Positions 38,590-51,700 of a stretch of DNA of 64,000 bases are shown here, in pieces (within the stretch, counting starts at the first letter, position 1; every line of letters begins with the position of its first letter). A program made the translations under genes and the position numbers. The notes beneath the pieces were generated by a model. The model was not told the DNA's origin and ran no database searches. It was given only the letters and a program-made list of their open reading frames with translations. Origin of the DNA: Manduca sexta (lineage: Eukaryota > Arthropoda > Insecta > Lepidoptera > Sphingidae); NCBI RefSeq assembly GCF_014839805.1, contig NC_051120.1, positions 620,001 through 684,000 on the forward strand. Reading direction: 5' to 3'.

Positions 38590-40702
38590 GTCAATAATCA
38601 TGACTTAGAATTTTACTCACCCCTTCATAGTTAATACTATTTATCATAGTCATAATGTGTTGAGTATTTTGGCTTACAGAATCATTTAGGAAATCTAAGG
38701 TTTACTTGTATCAGTTATGTTGTCATAAATAATTGACTTTTTAGTTACATCCATCGGTTATGTCAACTAACATTCCAAAGTCACGGTTATTAAGGATACA
38801 GGTATCTAAGGAAAACCAAGGTTCAATTAGAATATTGAAACTAAATATTATAGTAAAACAAAAATGTGATAAAAGGCTAACAAACATCAGCTCCAACTAT
38901 GAGTAAATGATTCTTATTTGCTGAAAAGGCTATTCAATAGGAATAATGTGAAATAAAAGCAAAAATAAAATTGCAAGTGATCTATTTTACACTCGATAAA
39001 AATATGATAAACACATTGTTAATTTATACCTAATTACAGTTGTGTATAATTTCTGTTCTAAAATAAACAAATGTCACAGTGACTTCACCAACAACTAAAG
39101 TTTGACTAGCTACCATACAGTATGAGTACAGAACGCGACCCGCACGCGCCGCGTCGTACAATATTCATTCGAGCTCATCATGTCATATTGTCTTTTGTTA
39201 ACAATATTACAAATTCAAAGGATATATACAATGCAATAAAGCCCAACAGTGTATCCACTATTCATAATTTAAACTGTTACATTTAGTATTTACTCTTATA
39301 TTTAAGCCTCAACATATTTTTACAACAAAATAATTTTATAAATAAAACTATTAGCATGACCTTAGTATTTCGGTGACTATCTTTCCTTAATTTTTCTCCT
39401 ACAACTGACTAGAATCTATATAATCAATAATGTCATGCGGGTAAACCAATTTATTTTGGCCCTTACTGCTGTGCTTTACCACATTGTCCTTACATATAAC
39501 AATACATCTTACAAGTACATTGATGTGCAATTGGAACTATTATTGTGATATTTTTTTGTAAATTACATATAATATTCAAATGGACTCTGAAGCTATTTAT
39601 TCAGCAGATACATTGGAAGGGATAATATTGAGCTAATGTTTTACTCCTAAACCTTGTGCCTAATGAACATAGTATTATATATTTATATTAAATTTTCATT
39701 TTAAAATGGAATTACAAAAAATCACTTAAAACTAAGTAAGCAAAAAGCAATACTGGAATGAAATATCATCAAGCGACCGCATCCTTGTCTGATTAGCCAT
39801 CAACTGCAAATGTCTATAAAAAAATATTATGAACTGTCTTATTACTCGGTCTTAAGTTGAAGTTCTCTTTATAAATTTCACAAACTGGGTGAATTGTAAT
39901 TCTATGCCAAAACAGTATGTTTGTACAACTCCAACTGTTGATGTTACCTTGCCCAGGAAATATATTTTCTACTTAAGTTAGACGCATGAGGGTAGTAAAC
40001 AATCACATATTAAAGATTTATATAAATAATTTCAATACTTAGGTAACTTAAATTGATCTATAATATAATTTATTATAATTTGCCCAACAGCGAGCTGTCA
40101 CAAAAATAACGTAAGCTATATTATATTATATAGTGATTAACAGCTAAAATTGTCCAAATGTCAGTACATGTTACGTACTTAAAGCACATTTTATTGCAAT
40201 AAACAATTATCTAACGACAAGACATTAATATATTTAGATTACTCGGGGTCATTATGTGTTGGACGTGATACATGGATATAATATACTAAGTAGCCCTTAC
40301 ACATTATTGACAAGCGTGCATCGACAACATACAAAAACATTCAAATAAATACCTCAATACACCTAACAGTTGCAAGGAGTCCTCAATTTACTAAGATACA
40401 ATATAATTTTTGTTTTTTGTATCAGGCACTATGAGACATTGAGTACCGCAACAGAATCAAGATTAATATTTGTTATTCACTGTCGCATAGGTTTTGACTT
40501 TCGATATTAATCTCACTTGTGGTACTGATGTGCTCTTCACACCTGTCCCGAAAGAAAAATGTAGAAAATAAATAAGTACATAAGACTTAACATAATTGGA
40601 TCACATTGATCGCTTAATACATAGGAGCGAGGGTTTATAATGTCACACTAAATGAACGGGTAAAGTACCGAACCACGAGATCAGTCGGGCTCCGTGGAGG
40701 CC
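38590..40702. other. Intergenic region, probably including arfaptin 3' UTR
   Basis: AT-rich, without recognisable exons. DPH3 (plus) and arfaptin (minus) converge here. Several minus-strand AATAAA hexamers (seen as TTTATT on the plus strand, for example near 40190) could end the arfaptin transcript, but I cannot choose between them. Confidence 0.45.
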
Positions 40703-43700
40703 CTACGCGGAGCGCGGCAGTACCGGCGCCGAGGCAGCGGCGGGTGCGGGCGGGCCGGGCGGGCCGGGCGGCGCGGCGGCCGGCGGCGGCAGCGTCGGCA
40801 GTGTGGGCAAGCTCGGCAGCGACGTGGCCGAGGGCGGCGACGGCGTGCGGATATTGAAATGTCGCACGGCCGCCTCCAGCGCCACGTTGTTGCCGCTGAA
40901 GTACGCAGACACCGCGTTGTGGAATAACAACAGCTGCTTGTTCATTACTTTCACCTGGAATAGAGTACCAGGTTATTTATAAACTTCATTTTATTTTCAT
41001 TTCATTAACTGGAGACAAATAAATATCAATAAAGTGTTCAACAACAGTCATTGTACAATTTTTGAGATTCTTCAAATGCTTTTAAAAGTATGGACTAAGC
41101 TGGAAGCACCTCCACACAAAAATCTGATCCATAAAGCTTATCACATGCCCTGTCACATTCCAACACAGCTTAAAACTTGCATTAAAGTTCTATCACATAC
41201 CCTGTTTTCATGCAGTAGCTTCAGCTTGACAGCAGAGTCGTCCCGCAGCCGCTCGTAGTGCCTGCGATGTCGCTCGATGTTGGCTAGCAGTAGTTCGGGC
41301 GGGTTGCCGCCGCTACCTTCTAATTCGCTGCGGTACGCGTCATACTCCACCCTATAACATAAAAATATTGTTATAAAAAATCATATTATGAATTGGTAGA
41401 TTTGTTCTTGTGACAGTAACATTGTTTAAGGTCTAAATTACCTCTCATTCAGAAATGAATTCCGTAAAAGCAAAGGCACAGTCATTGTAGAAGGCCACAA
41501 CCAACATTTGTATGTAAACAGTTCCTTAAGATGAATGCATGCTATATGTTTTTGTTAAGTGTTCCAGCATGGCCATGTTACCTGGCTGCCTCGTATTGTC
41601 GTATGGTGAGCAACGTATCCTCGATGGTTTTGTTGGTGAGCGTGCTGAGCGAGTTGTTAAAAAAGTGCAGCGCCGCCAGCAGCGTCTCGCCGTTGCGTGT
41701 TAACGCACGCTGCGTGTCCGCGTTGTATAGGAACCTGTGGGTTAAAAGACGTTTTTATAAAATTTCGGATGTCTTTATCATTTAGTAAGAAGTTTAAGTA
41801 GAAACTATACTTTACTTACTTATTTTTAGATGGTATGAGTTGTGATAGACATTAATTGCAAGTTTTATTATCCTATCTGTGCAGCACCTAACTCTTGTGG
41901 TTTGACTGTTTCGGTTCACATTGACACATACAGTTTCTATATTCAGTAGTGCAAGGCGTGTAGGAGATGCAAATGTGGTGAGATACTGACTGGTTCTGCA
42001 GCTCCGGCGACTTTTGCGCGAGGTCTGCGAAGGCCTCCCCGAGCGCGCGCTGCGTGGCGCCGGCGGCCGCGAGCTGCGCCGTGAGCGCGCAGCTCAGCCG
42101 CAGCACGGCCGCGTACTTGCGCTGCGTCTCGCGCACCATCTCGATCTGCGCCTCCAGCTCTGCACAGTGCACATACTACATCAAACTTTTGTGACATGAA
42201 ACACCTTTACCTATCCTATCCCAGATCAGGTCTTCTGTATAGGTGTACTCAAAAGATTAACTTTACAATAATATCTTATATATACATGATTGACATTGAA
42301 ATAAAATGACAAAAACTACAAATAAAAATTATTGCATCACACTATCCTACTACCATTATTAAAGTGAAAGTTTGTGATTTTTTTTTTAATTTAATACATA
42401 GAAATTAGGAATAGTATATATGAAAAAGTCAAAAGACCATACTAATCAACATCTCACCTGTGTCCACAGTACGGGAGCTCTTGCCGAGTTTCTCATACAG
42501 TATCTGCTTGGTGCACTTGTATGTGGACACGCCCCAGTTACGTATGGACTCAAGCTTTGTAGAGCCGGCACGGAGCAGTGTGCTCGACCCTGCCGCACCA
42601 TTCTGTGATACATCTGGAGGAGCTGGAATAACATTATAGATTGATCAGTATAAATCATCTCTTGTTAGTCAACATTCAATTAGACTCCACTCTACTTACC
42701 ATCAGGTACAGTGGGGTGCTTTGCAGTGCTCATATTGTATTATATCATATTATAGCTGATGACATTATGAAAATAAATAATAAGGTTTTTACCATACCTA
42801 CTCTGTATCATCACTAATTAGACAATCCATTATTAGACTATACCATAAATTGTTATTACATTACTTTTTTATTAATATACAGCCAAATGAAATATTTAAT
42901 AATAGCTGTAACCATGCTGACTCATTGTAAATAACACAATCTGATAAATGCAATTACTGAGCACATAGCATTTACTTGAGTATAAATAATTTTAATAAAT
43001 ATTTTTCAAATAATAAATAAATTATTAAGTTATCTATTGAAATGTATATATTCTGAGTACTTACCATATGCAGGAGGGAATGGCATTGAGCGTGATGTTG
43101 GGAACTTTGCCTCTGTGCCTGATGTGATGGAGTCGCTGGACTCCCGCAGTGGTGGGGTGTCCTTCAGCATCTCGTGGATACTGCGCTCTGATTGCCTGCA
43201 AACCAAACCACACTCACAACTCTATACAACAAAGATTCTTATTGTTATACCAAATTTAGCTAAAATATTAGCTGTTTCGTGCTTTAAAGAATTTTGATAG
43301 CAATTTTATCAGATAAATGATAAGATAATAAAAATGCATTAAAGTAAACAAGATAATGTTTCTATTATACACATTACACTTCACTATTGTATGGCAGGCC
43401 TCACTGATATGTCCTGCTCTATATTAGCATGTATGTTAGCTAGATAAATCCGTATGTCGCTTCCGTTCGAATATACTTAACAGAATTACATAGTATTTTC
43501 CTGTTACAAGTGATCAAAATAATACGCGTTGAACAACGAAAGTCGCGATGAAGAAACAATCTGTGCAATAGGAATTCGTAACAGACTAATTATAACCAAT
43601 ATATTGTGTACTTGCAGTTAATTTGCTCAATAACCGGCGAGCGACGTCGGCACAACCAATAGACCAAAACCAAAACTATTTTATTGATATGATTCATCGG

Positions 43701-43723
43701 AAAATAACCCACCACTTCGACAT
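40703..43723 (-). CDS. Arfip: Arfaptin, BAR-domain protein of the trans-Golgi
   Basis: Seven exons in transcription order: 43713-43723, 43065-43195, 42458-42622, 41991-42159, 41582-41734, 41201-41351 and 40703-40954. They total 1032 bases, 343 residues plus stop, and every junction keeps phase. This is very close to the usual arfaptin length of about 341. Arfaptins bind Arl1, Arf and Rac1 through a crescent-shaped BAR (AH) domain and act in vesicle formation at the trans-Golgi. Family blocks visible in order: [116 protein letters not shown] and [20 protein letters not shown]. The N-terminus is serine/proline-rich and presumably disordered. The C-terminal tail after [10 protein letters not shown] is a proline/alanine-rich extension from GC-rich DNA and differs from the vertebrate end. 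One donor is the weaker GTCAGT (41990). The first exon is the least certain. Confidence 0.93.
43713..43723 (-). CDS. Arfip: Proposed 11-base first coding exon of arfaptin
   Basis: Minus-strand ATGTCGAAGTG is followed by the donor GTGGGT (43712-43707). It leaves two bases that complete a TGG codon with the first base of the next exon (43195), giving [14 protein letters not shown]. The ATG has a favourable context (ACAACATG), and the intron would be 517 bases. I saw no other phase-compatible start upstream of the 43195 acceptor. An alternative, longer first exon is possible. Confidence 0.45.
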
Positions 43724-45422
43724 GTTGTCAAACGTTTTTTTTCGCTTTGGAAGGCAAATTATAACACGCAATCTATTAAGTCGTCTGTATTAAATCAAAA
43801 ACTGATACATTTTTGTAAATTACTGTGTAATGTTTTAGATTTTTTTCCTATCGACGCTTTACATTAATTTGACAGTTAGCAAATCGAATGCCATATTTCA
43901 TTTGTGACAACTGTGAAGTCAAGCATTATAGCAGAGAAAACACAAAAACTTATTATGATGCTAGACATATCAAAATAACCCAATGTGAAACAAAGTTTTG
44001 GAAATTCGTTCAGAATCTTTGCGTTTTTTGATATTTTATTTATCTTCAGTGTAGGGCGAAGACGGGCCGCGTATGTATCAATATTTTCGTTAGTACTGTT
44101 AACTGTACGACCTACAGCTCACTTCTACCCTTTAAATTTTGATCTCACTAAAAGCTAAACGTACGCTGATGTTATCGAAGTCAACCAACGTAGGCAAATC
44201 TGAATTTCGATCTTCAGTATCATGATATCTATCTGGTAATTCCGTAAATTTGTCCAATTACTTTAACACAAATGAGGCTGTTCATGATTGAGGTTTGTTG
44301 ATTGATGCTTTACCAGGATAACTGAATAGGTAAGTACGTATAGTAAATCCCAAATGAATATAGATACCTAAGTAAGTACCTATAGGTCGACAAGAGAACG
44401 TTAAATACCTTGCAATTAATAAATTTGCCATTTATCTACGTAAGTAGGTTATGAGGTATACATTGATTTGAGCTTAACTGTACCTAACTATTACCTAAGT
44501 ACCTTGAAAAATCCTACTCCAAATAATTAAGTAAGTAATAAGCACCTAAGTGTTTCAGTTTATATCTATAACGTATTACAATTTTGTTGGCTGTAACTTT
44601 ACCAGCTTAAAATTGTGAGAATGGTCGAGGTAGATTCAAGAAAAACAATACACAAGTTTATTTTCCTTTTTTATTTAGTCAATAACATGAATGTTCTGTG
44701 GTATGTTCAATGCTCATACAATATGAGTATTTATATTATGTCTAATGATGCGACACATCGACTTAATAATAATATGACAACACGATATGATTTCAATGGA
44801 CAATCATTACATCTTTAGCTTTTTATTGGTCCACACAATATTTCTTTCCTGTTCAGCCCACAGAACATGAGGCGTCGTTTAGATTGTCCCTAATTATTAT
44901 ATAAAAATAGATTTTGTATAAAAAGCATTTCAATGTCAATTCCTTCTGACGCTTCTTTTGATTAATACAACGTAGATACATACATACATATATGTAACTC
45001 GGATTTTTGGATCATAATATTATGTTTTACGCCACAAATTTTACATAGGTTTATGTTGATATACATTTTTAAAACCTTTGAAGATTTGTGATTGTAACAT
45101 AAAAATGTCTACATGTATGTTCTATTTACAGTACTTATATTATTATCTCTTATTAGATACATTGTACACATATAAAACGTATAATAGTATGTATGTATGT
45201 ATAAAATCTGACTGAATTCTCATACGACTATTTTATATTGAGACTAGAATGTTTCACAATATCAAACAAAAATAACATTTAATTACACTACAAAATGTAT
45301 AAAACAAAAAATATTGTCATCACCAGATGTCACGTTTCTAATAAAAATTATCATATTTAATATTTCTGCAGGTAATCGTACATAGAGAGGGTTGCGTCTT
45401 ACATCTATAACCACTAAACTAT
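43724..45422. other. Intergenic: arfaptin 5' region and GPCR 3' UTR
   Basis: It lies between the arfaptin start and the stop codon of the GPCR, both on the minus strand. It should hold the arfaptin promoter on its left side and the GPCR 3' UTR on its right. Minus-strand AATAAA candidates appear as TTTATT near 44663 and 44821. Short GTAT repeats lie near 45185. There are no recognisable exons. Confidence 0.45.
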
Positions 45423-45710
45423 TTACAAAAATAATAACTGTAAGTAGACCGGTGCGTGTCCCTCGCCGTAAAGTGAATTGTCTTTGGTTAAAGCGCGGGA
45501 ACTGTTCCGCTCGCGCCTTCGAGTGCAGTTAGAAGCGTGCGGTGGGTCAGTCGTGGATGTGGAGTATAGTGGCGGGGGTGATGGTGGCGGCGGGTGCAAC
45601 ATCGGTCGCAGCGGCTTCATCTCCGCGCCCGAGCTGTCGCTCACCACCAGTGTCTCCTGCGGGCAGCACGACGTCTTTATAGACATCGACTCTGTTGACG
45701 TTTTGTGATT
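45423..45710 (-). CDS. GPCR exon: cytoplasmic C-terminal tail
   Basis: Acceptor CTTTCCAG before AATCACAAAACG; 95 codons to the stop at 45423. The tail has a CC pair (possible palmitoylation), a proline run (HPPPPSPPPLYS) and a basic/serine cluster (TRRRERNSSR), typical of a regulatory GPCR tail. Assignment to this gene rests on phase, strand and position, not on homology. Confidence 0.65.
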   Translation of the reverse strand, partial: NHKTSTESMSIKTSCCPQETLVVSDSSGAEMKPLRPMLHPPPPSPPPLYSTSTTDPPHASNCTRRRERNSSRALTKDNSLYGEGHAPVYLQLLFL

Positions 45711-48700
45711 CTGGAAAGATACAAAAAATCTTGTAAGGCAATGAATACAAAATTATGATTACAATTGTGGGCAAGGGGCTGGCTATACTCTTTGAAGTGG
45801 AGCTCTATTTTATATATATATTTTTTTTTTAAAAAGTGTAACTTTGAAAATAATATGTATAATATATTTAATAATAATATTATAGTAATACACATACACA
45901 CACGCGTGCACACACACATATTAAAACACTAAAATTTACATAATCAATAAAAAAGTCTAGTAGTTGTATAAAGTAAAATAATAAAATATAATAATATGTA
46001 CATGCATGTAACAAATAGCTATTATAAGTATTTAATTGTATAGTTTCTCTCTCTCTTGAAACTTTGCCGTGCCCGACAGGGTCCACGATTATGTCACGTG
46101 TATTAAAATGTAACATCTTATGTATAAAATGATTGTGGAGTGCAATAAAATTTGAATTTGAATTTGAATTTGAATTTGAATTTGAAAAAAAAAAATAAAG
46201 CTCCACTGGCCGGTTTATAAATGTATTCAAACATTCAAAGTTTCTAAAAGCTAATTGGAAAATTATGGTTGTTTTATATTGATATTTTTATTCAATATAT
46301 TTTCTGCAATTGTGCAATATTTTATTTAAAGTGGGGATATACTTAGTCTGGCCATAAATACTGTTACACTTAATTATAAAAAAATATTACATTTGAATTT
46401 CGAATCTGTCATTTTTATACGATTGTTCATTGTGTTTTCTCATTTTGGCGCCAATACATTGTAAAATATTTTGCGATATTAAAATGGTGTGGGGTGATAA
46501 AGAGAACCGAATCGCTGTGATAGCATTACACAAAGTAGGTATGGAGCCAAATGCAATTTTTAAAACTCTCCATACACTTGGTATTAGTAAAATGTTTGTG
46601 TACCGGGCTATTAATAGGTACAATGAGACCTCCTCTGTTTGTGACAGAAAAGATCTGGCCGTCCACGTAGTGTTCGTACGAAAAAGGTGGTCAAAGCAGT
46701 AAGGGAAAGAATTCGAAGAAATCCTGTCCGAAAGCAAAAGATTTTATCTCGGGAAATGAAGATAGCACCTAGAACCATGTCGCGTATTTTAAAAGATGAC
46801 TTAGGACTTGCAGCCTATAAGAGACGCACTGGCCATTTCTTAACTGATAATTTAAAGAAGAATAGGGTGGTAAAATCGAAACAACTACTGAAGCGGTACG
46901 CAAAGGGAGGTCACAGAAAAATTTTGTTTACGGATGAGAAAATTTTTACAATTGAGCAACATTTTAACAAACAAAATGACCGTATTTATGCTCAAAGCTC
47001 TAAGGAAGCTTCCCAATTAGTCGACAGAGTGCAACGTGGACATTATCCGACTTCAGTGATGGTTTGGTGGGGTGTTAGCTATGAAGGAGTGACTGAGCCA
47101 TATTTTTGTGAAAAGGTATCAAAACATCGGCACAAGTGTATCAAGATACCATTCTTGAGAAGGTAGTTAAGCCCCTTAACATCACCATGTTCAATAACCA
47201 AGTATGGTCCTTCCAGCAAGACTCGGCGCCGGGTCATAAAGCTCGGTCCACGCAGTCTTGGTTGGAATCGAACGTTTCGGACTTCATCAGAGCTGAAGAC
47301 TGGCCGTCGTCTAGTCCCGATCTTAATCCGCTGGATTATGATTTGTGGTCAGTTTTAGAGAGTACAGCTTGCTCTAAACGCCATGATAATTTGGAGTCCC
47401 TAAAACAATCTATACGATTGGCAGTGAAGAATTTTCCCATGGAAAGAGTGCGTGCTTCTATTGATAACTGGCCTCATCGTTTAAAGGACTGTATTGCAGC
47501 CAATGGAGACCACTTCGAATAAGCTTTTATATTTTTAATTGTTTTATATTTATGTATTAAACTGACACACTGTAAAAGTAATAAATGTTATTTGCAGTTA
47601 ACAATTTTCTTTTTTCTTTATTACAATATTTATGGCAAGACTAGGTATATATATATCTCCTCACAAATTCACTCATTGTCTGTTATATATTATAAATTAA
47701 ATAAAAAAATAAACATCACACCTTTATCAATCAGGGTGCGTCACTTTGCGCCATATGTGATCCGTCCCATGATGTCATAGGGGCGAGCCTATGGCCATAT
47801 CAGGCGCAAATTTTTGATATCGGGATGATACTAAGCAGAAAACCCCAATATCACTCGTCTCGGAAATCGAACACGAGACTTAACTGCAACATAGCAGTGA
47901 AATCCACGCATGCAAAATAACTTCCTCACTGAAGGATTCTCATATAATATGATGATAAAAATGACGAACCCGCTTGAAGCAGTGTGCGATGGAGTGGCAG
48001 AGCGTAGTGAGGGAGAGCTGCCGCCGCTGGCGCATCAGCACGTACAGGATCGGATCCAGCACGTAGTTGAGCAGCATCAGCACATCAGACAAGTTCGCCA
48101 GCGGACTCAGGCGGATCCACTTGCTCGGGTGCAGCGATAGGTAAAGCGCTGACGTTACCTGCCGAGAAATTAGTCCAATTTATTGTTGTAAAATTAGTCC
48201 AATTTATTGTTGTATTGAGAAGAAATTTCTAAAATTTAACGTAAATAAGAATGTTTTAAGTTGTCGTAAGTCGTAGCTCAGAGACCTAGTGCTCTTCCCG
48301 AAGCCATACCGGAACATTTTAAATGGGACACAACTCAGTCCGGTATTTGTTCCTGTAAAGCGGAACGTATGGCAATCTGACTTTAGCCGGCTGTGCAGCG
48401 AGAAGTTCCACGATTTCCGCGACAGATTGTTTAGTCTGTATTATGTTTCGAATCTGGATGAATAATGCCTATTTCCTACACTAAATAATACTACCTCATT
48501 ACAAGTAATGGGTTAAGACTATGTATTTGACTTCTGGACCTTATTTATTGAACTAAATACCACCGCTTTATTCAATCAAAGTTTTAAGATGTTTTACAAC
48601 AACTTAGGTAACAAATTGTTGCGGTGACAGGATTTGCTCGTAAATAGCTACGAGTAACTAATAGCTCTATCGCGCTGGGAATGTGAAGCCAATCTAACTT

Positions 48701-51700
48701 AAGCACGTTTATGAGAACTAGTTACAATAAACAACTTATGTAAACGAAAAGTAGGAATCCTGTCCTCGGAGACTGACAAGAAGTCAACAAGCGATTAAAA
48801 AATATAATCTAAGATGGACACCGCTCCTATGTCGTTACGTTGGTAATTTAAATTGTAATCACTCGACATTATGTGGTGTGTCATATCTGCCGAGTAGTGG
48901 TTTATATAGTTTGTACAATAAACTGTTTGAAATAATTCTAACACGCGTTTATATTGTTGATATTCTGGGTGGATTTGCTATTATTCAGAAGTAGGCATTA
49001 AATAAAGTGAGCGAGGGAGAAGAGAAAACCTTCTATCTTCAGTGAGGTTATAGAGAGTGAGGTATTAGTGGCATCTTCGTCCAGCAGCGTAGTCATGGCT
49101 AGGCATTGCCCCAGGGCCTCTGAGAACAAGAGGACCCGCGTCCCTGGCCGGTACCTAACCCTCAAACTGAAACATATTTACGCTTGGTTGTACAAACATT
49201 TTTTAGCTCACCACTTCGTCGAAATTATCAAAGTATTATAATAATAATAATAATATCAGCCCTGTATTATATACTTGCCCACTGCTGAGCACGGGCCTCC
49301 TCTACTACTGAGAGGGATTAGGCCTTAGTCCACCACGTTGGCCTAGTGCGGATTGGTAGACTTCACACACCTTCGAAATTCCTATAGAGAACTTCTCAGA
49401 TGTGCAGGTTAATATCAATCGACATTTCTCTACTGCAACTACGCTTGATCTCCAAATCCGACGTAGCACTTTGGATTTTCTAGCCAGTCTTCCTAGCCCT
49501 AATATAGCTCCCTTTAAGTTTTCTCCAGTGCCACAGAATGAAATCAAAAAAATAATCATGGCTATTAAATCCAATGCCAAAATGCTAATTCCTATCCTAG
49601 ATTTTGTTCTTGCACCCATTACCCACATCATTAATATCTCGCTTAATACAGGTTGTTTTCCGTACTTATGGCGGAAAGCTTATGTAATTCCTCTTCCCAA
49701 AATACCTAATCCCTCACTTGTGAACCATTTTCGCCCTATTTCTATCCTTCCTTTTCTCTCCAAGGTCCTTGAGGCCAGTGCACACAAGCAGTTGTCTGGA
49801 CAAGTGCACTTAAATAATCTCTTGAGCCCTTTGCAATCTGGCTTCAGACCTGGGCATAGCACCGTTTCTGCGCTCCTTAAAGTGACTGGTGACATTAGGG
49901 CGGGTATGGAAGATACTAAAGTCACCGTATTAGCTTTGGTTGATTTTTCAGACGCCTTTAATACCGTCAGTTACGACCTCCTTTTAGCGATTCTCTCCCA
50001 TCGTTTGATTTCTCCTGTGGCACTTGAATGGTTCTCATCCTATCTTCAAGGGCGCCAGCAGTCGGTGCGCATTGATGGATTTTCATCTAATTGGTGCGAC
50101 ATCGGTTCTGGTGTCCCTCAAGGCGGCATATTATCTCCTTTATTATTCTCAATATTTATTAACCTCATTACCCAAAACCTTCAGTGTGCGTATCATCTTT
50201 ATGCCGATGACCTGCAGATTTACTCTCAGGGTGGGGTTGGTTGTTTGTCCGAGACAATAAATAAGGTAAACCAGGACCTGGCTCACATTAAACGTTGGGC
50301 CGACTGCTTCGGACTCACAGTTAATCCCAAAAAATGTCAAGCCATCGTTGTGGGCAGTGCGAGGTTGATGAGTAGAGTGGACTTCATGACTATTCCAGCA
50401 GTCATTTATAACGGAATCGTCATTCCTTGGTGCACATCTGTTATGAACCTTGGCATTCACATTGACTCCAACCTGGGCTGGCAGACTCAGGTCACTTCTG
50501 TTAGTCGGTAAGTCACCGGTGCTCTTCGTGCTCTCTACCGCTTTAAAAATTTTCTCCCACTACACGGCTTGGTTTTAAAACGAGAGTTCGGAAACTACTC
50601 TTGGATGGGTTGGCAGAATCTCGTCATTAGTTTCAGTTATGACAATATGATATATATGTATAATATTATTTAGATATATATAATATTATTTATGTATGTT
50701 TGTTCGTTTGTATGTATGTATGTACGTATTTATGTATGTGGACATATTTATATGACGTACCTTTTATATTTTTAATTGATTTCAGTCTTGTTTGTTAATG
50801 TTCTCTCCACTACCTTCTCTCGTTGTGTAAATCTACCTCTTTAGTCTCTGCACCACCTAAAGGTTGACTGGTAGAGAATGCCTTCGGCATTAAGTCCGCC
50901 TTTATACTCTTTGTATATAAAGTGTAATAAATAAATAAATAAATAAAGCGAACGATAAATTCACAAAGAATACACACATGTTTTTTTTTTAGAAAAGTCA
51001 GAGGTGTGTGCCCTTTATCAAAGTATTGTATCTCTCTAAAGGTTACATGTGGGCCTTTTCATTTTATTTTTGACCCCGCCATGGACCTCAGCCGTTATAA
51101 ACGGCCCCTGGGCCCATTTACCTGAACCCTTAGTTACCTAACTTATGGCTACGCCACTGACTCTGTCATGAAAAATCATTTCCGGAATAAAAATCTCGCT
51201 CTGCAAGTAGTGTGCTATGTATCTGTAATCTGTGTGCCAAATTCCATCCGAAACCGTTCAGTAGTTTCACGTTCATAAAATTTATAGAAAGAGAATCCGC
51301 CGAAGATTGTCCAGACGCCAAGCAAACAAGAAAAGTCGTTGTCTTTCACAGTGCAAATTAATAATCCTTGATCTTTGTCTTCTCGTTGTTTAGTATCAAG
51401 TGGTTACAAAGGGTGCGGTTGTTCCCTCATCACTTCAACCTCCCACACGACGCGGCTGACACCCGGCGGTCGCAGAAAACACTTTCATTAGTCTAGTAGT
51501 TACGCCCCGGGCGGCCAATAATCACCCACTCGGTTTAATTGATCAATTATTTCAAACACTATTGACTTCCGTTTATAGAACAACCTTATCGAAAGCCCGA
51601 TGGAGTCGGAGACGCGAGTCGCGAGTTTAACCTTAAGCTTGAGATTGACTACCAAGTTACTTGTGTATAGTTAAATTGAAAATGAAAAAAAAAATTGTTA

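Noticed and set aside
45880..45925. CA/CG microsatellite as a regulatory Z-DNA element
   Set aside because: It is short and interrupted, with no evidence beyond simple repeat composition.
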